A stretch of 64,000 nt of DNA. Source: Poindextera sp041691315. Its GTDB lineage: Bacteria; Pseudomonadota; Alphaproteobacteria; Caulobacterales; Caulobacteraceae. The stretch covers positions 124,001 through 188,000 of the forward strand of contig JBEPUW010000002.1 in assembly GCA_041691315.1 (NCBI GenBank), read 5' to 3'. This document shows, one piece after another, positions 62,707-64,000 of the stretch. A program made the translations under genes and the position numbers. Numbering within the stretch: the stretch's first letter is position 1; each line of letters starts with the position of its first letter. The notes under the pieces are model-generated. The model did no database searches and had not been told where the DNA came from. It saw only the letters and a list, made by a program, of their open reading frames with translations.

Positions 62707-63732
62707 ATGGCCAATCCGGTCCTGGTCGAACTCACCCGCGGCGGCGAGCTGGAAAGCTGGCATCGCGGCGCCATCGCCATTGCCGACGCCTCGGGACGGC
62801 TGGTCTGGTCGGCCGGCGAGGTCGATCGACCGATCTTCGCCCGCTCGGCGCTGAAGATGCTACAGGCCCTGCCGCTGGTCGAAACCGGCGCCGCCGAGAC
62901 CTTCGGGGTCTCGGATCGGGAGCTGGCCCTGGCCTGCGCCTCGCACAGCGGCGAGCCCTTCCATGTCGAGACCGTGGCGGCCTGGCTGCAGCGGATCGAT
63001 TGCGACGAGACCTGCCTTGCCTGCGGCGCCCACATGCCGGGCAACGAGGTCGCCAGCCGCGCCCTGATCCGCGAGGGTCGGGCCCCGTCGCGATTGCACA
63101 ACAACTGTTCGGGCAAGCACACCGGCTTCCTCACCGTCGCCCGGCATCTCGGCGTCGGCAGCGAGGGCTATGAGCAGCCCGATCATCCAGTCCAGCGCCT
63201 GGCGCTTGGCGCAATCGCCGAGATGTGCGGGCTGGACCCGGCCGCCATGCCGATCGGCATCGACGGCTGCACCGCGCCGGCGGCGGCGACGCCTTTGCGA
63301 GGGTTGGCGACGGCGATGGCCAGGCTCGCCGATCCCTCGGGCCTGTCGCCGGGACGGGCCGAGGCCGCTCGCAGGCTTTACGCGGCGGTGCGCGCCAATC
63401 CGCTCTATGTGGCGGGGACCGGCAGGGCCTGCACCGCGCTGATCGAGGCGGCCGGCGGCGCGGCCACGGTAAAAACCGGCGCGGAGGGCGCCTTCGTCGC
63501 AGTGCTGGGCGCACGCGGTCTGGGCGTCGCTTTGAAGATCGACGACGGCGCCGGGCGTGCGTCCGAGACGGTCATCGCCGCGATCCTGGGCGCGTTGGGG
63601 GTCGTCGATCGCGACGATCCCGGCATGGCTGCCCTGATCGACGCCAAGGTCATCGACACAACCGGCCGGATCGTCGGCGCCCGCCGGCCATCGGGTTGGC
63701 TTGCGGCAGAGCTTCGCCAACTCACGATCTGA
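62707..63732 (+). CDS. L-asparaginase, rhizobial type (asparaginase II family)
   Basis: 341 residues. FARSALKMLQALPLVE carries the Ser-x-x-Lys pair of the Rhizobium etli-type enzyme. ASHSGEPFH, CGAHMP and LHNNCSGKHTGFL are its other conserved blocks, including Cys/Lys ligands of the zinc site. Hydrolyses asparagine to aspartate; unrelated to the E. coli AnsA/AnsB fold. Starts 6 bp after the dioxygenase stop. Confidence 0.93.
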   Translation: MANPVLVELTRGGELESWHRGAIAIADASGRLVWSAGEVDRPIFARSALKMLQALPLVETGAAETFGVSDRELALACASHSGEPFHVETVAAWLQRIDCDETCLACGAHMPGNEVASRALIREGRAPSRLHNNCSGKHTGFLTVARHLGVGSEGYEQPDHPVQRLALGAIAEMCGLDPAAMPIGIDGCTAPAAATPLRGLATAMARLADPSGLSPGRAEAARRLYAAVRANPLYVAGTGRACTALIEAAGGAATVKTGAEGAFVAVLGARGLGVALKIDDGAGRASETVIAAILGALGVVDRDDPGMAALIDAKVIDTTGRIVGARRPSGWLAAELRQLTI

Positions 63733-63787
63733 CGGCGCGCAAACCCTTTTCGTCGGCTATGCCGCTCTAGCGGGGGACGGCTTAAAA

Positions 63788-64000
63788 CTAGTGAGTCGCC
63801 GGGGCGCCGTCGGGCTTGGCCTTGGCCTGCTCCTGAGCCAGCCGCGCCGCCTCGGTTTCGGGCTCGGACTTGAAATCGGCCGCCCAGACGATGGTCTTCA
63901 GCACCTGGGCGTTGGTCGCCACGGGGTAGGCCTTGAAGGCCAGCCGCTCGCCGGCCTTGACCAGCACCTGGACGCTCTGGCTGGCGTGCAGCTGGGTTTC
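63788..64000 (-). CDS. C-terminal 70 residues of an unidentified protein (runs off window)
   Basis: Open on the minus strand from 64000 to the TAG at 63790-63788. Encodes ...SQSVQVLVKAGERLAFKAYPVATNAQVLKTIVWAADFKSEPETEAARLAQEQAKAK... The tail is a charged helix. No family recognised from this fragment. Convergent with the asparaginase gene. Confidence 0.6.
   Translation of the reverse strand, partial: ETQLHASQSVQVLVKAGERLAFKAYPVATNAQVLKTIVWAADFKSEPETEAARLAQEQAKAKPDGAPATH

Overview
The window looks like a high-GC alphaproteobacterial chromosome, most likely Caulobacteraceae (Phenylobacterium/Caulobacter-like). Reasons: the block pyrH-frr-uppS-cdsA-dxr-rseP-bamA-ompH-lpxD-fabZ-lpxA-lpxI-lpxB followed by gltA, gltX, comEC, lexA and trp genes; a LexA box of the alphaproteobacterial GTTC-N7-GTTC type; two COQ4-type ubiquinone proteins; and intergenic palindromes of kinds common in alphaproteobacteria. 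Genus is an inference; no rRNA is present.

Layout. (1) 1 to about 15,400 is part of a prophage or phage-derived island, mostly on the minus strand. It has a P4-type integrase (13981-15222), an excisionase-like HTH protein, a replication module (winged-helix protein, DnaB helicase, DUF1376 protein), several unknown phage genes, and at the left edge two large virion-type proteins, one with a GH108-like muramidase domain and one running off the window. Terminase, portal and capsid genes are not visible and would lie left of base 1. (2) Inside the island is a complete 3,348-bp IS1595-family element (4588-7935). It has 24-bp terminal inverted repeats and an 8-bp target duplication. The transposase is followed by a DUF433/PIN-like (VapBC45-type) toxin-antitoxin pair and four unknown cargo genes. 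Removing the element and one duplication restores an intact 76-codon phage ORF. (3) 15,633-22,483 holds accessory chromosomal genes: a hybrid histidine kinase with an eroded N-terminus, a YdeI/DUF1905 protein, a GFA protein, a DUF2235-like hydrolase, tandem COQ4 paralogues and an acyltransferase. (4) 22,600-35,684 is the envelope-biogenesis cluster, nearly all genes overlapping or closely spaced. (5) 35,799-43,969 carries gltA, gltX, comEC, lexA and trpCDG. (6) 44,106-50,149 separates trpG from trpE. It carries a three-subunit GMC dehydrogenase operon, an aminoglycoside-phosphotransferase-like kinase and an alpha/beta hydrolase, and a long-palindrome repeat lies just outside the dehydrogenase operon and another beside the kinase gene. 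(7) 50,146-64,000 holds trpE, ppiD, tpiA, secG, pyrG, a YCII/ECF-sigma pair, rpmF, eno, a phytanoyl-CoA dioxygenase homologue and a rhizobial-type asparaginase.

The core genes act together in outer-membrane construction: undecaprenyl phosphate, CDP-diacylglycerol, the MEP isoprenoid step, lipid A assembly, BamA and periplasmic chaperones (OmpH, PpiD). They are joined by central metabolism (citrate synthase, TIM, enolase) and tryptophan synthesis. The most unusual parts are the toxin-antitoxin-bearing transposon and three families of intergenic palindromes, some of which supply the C-terminal codons of neighbouring genes.
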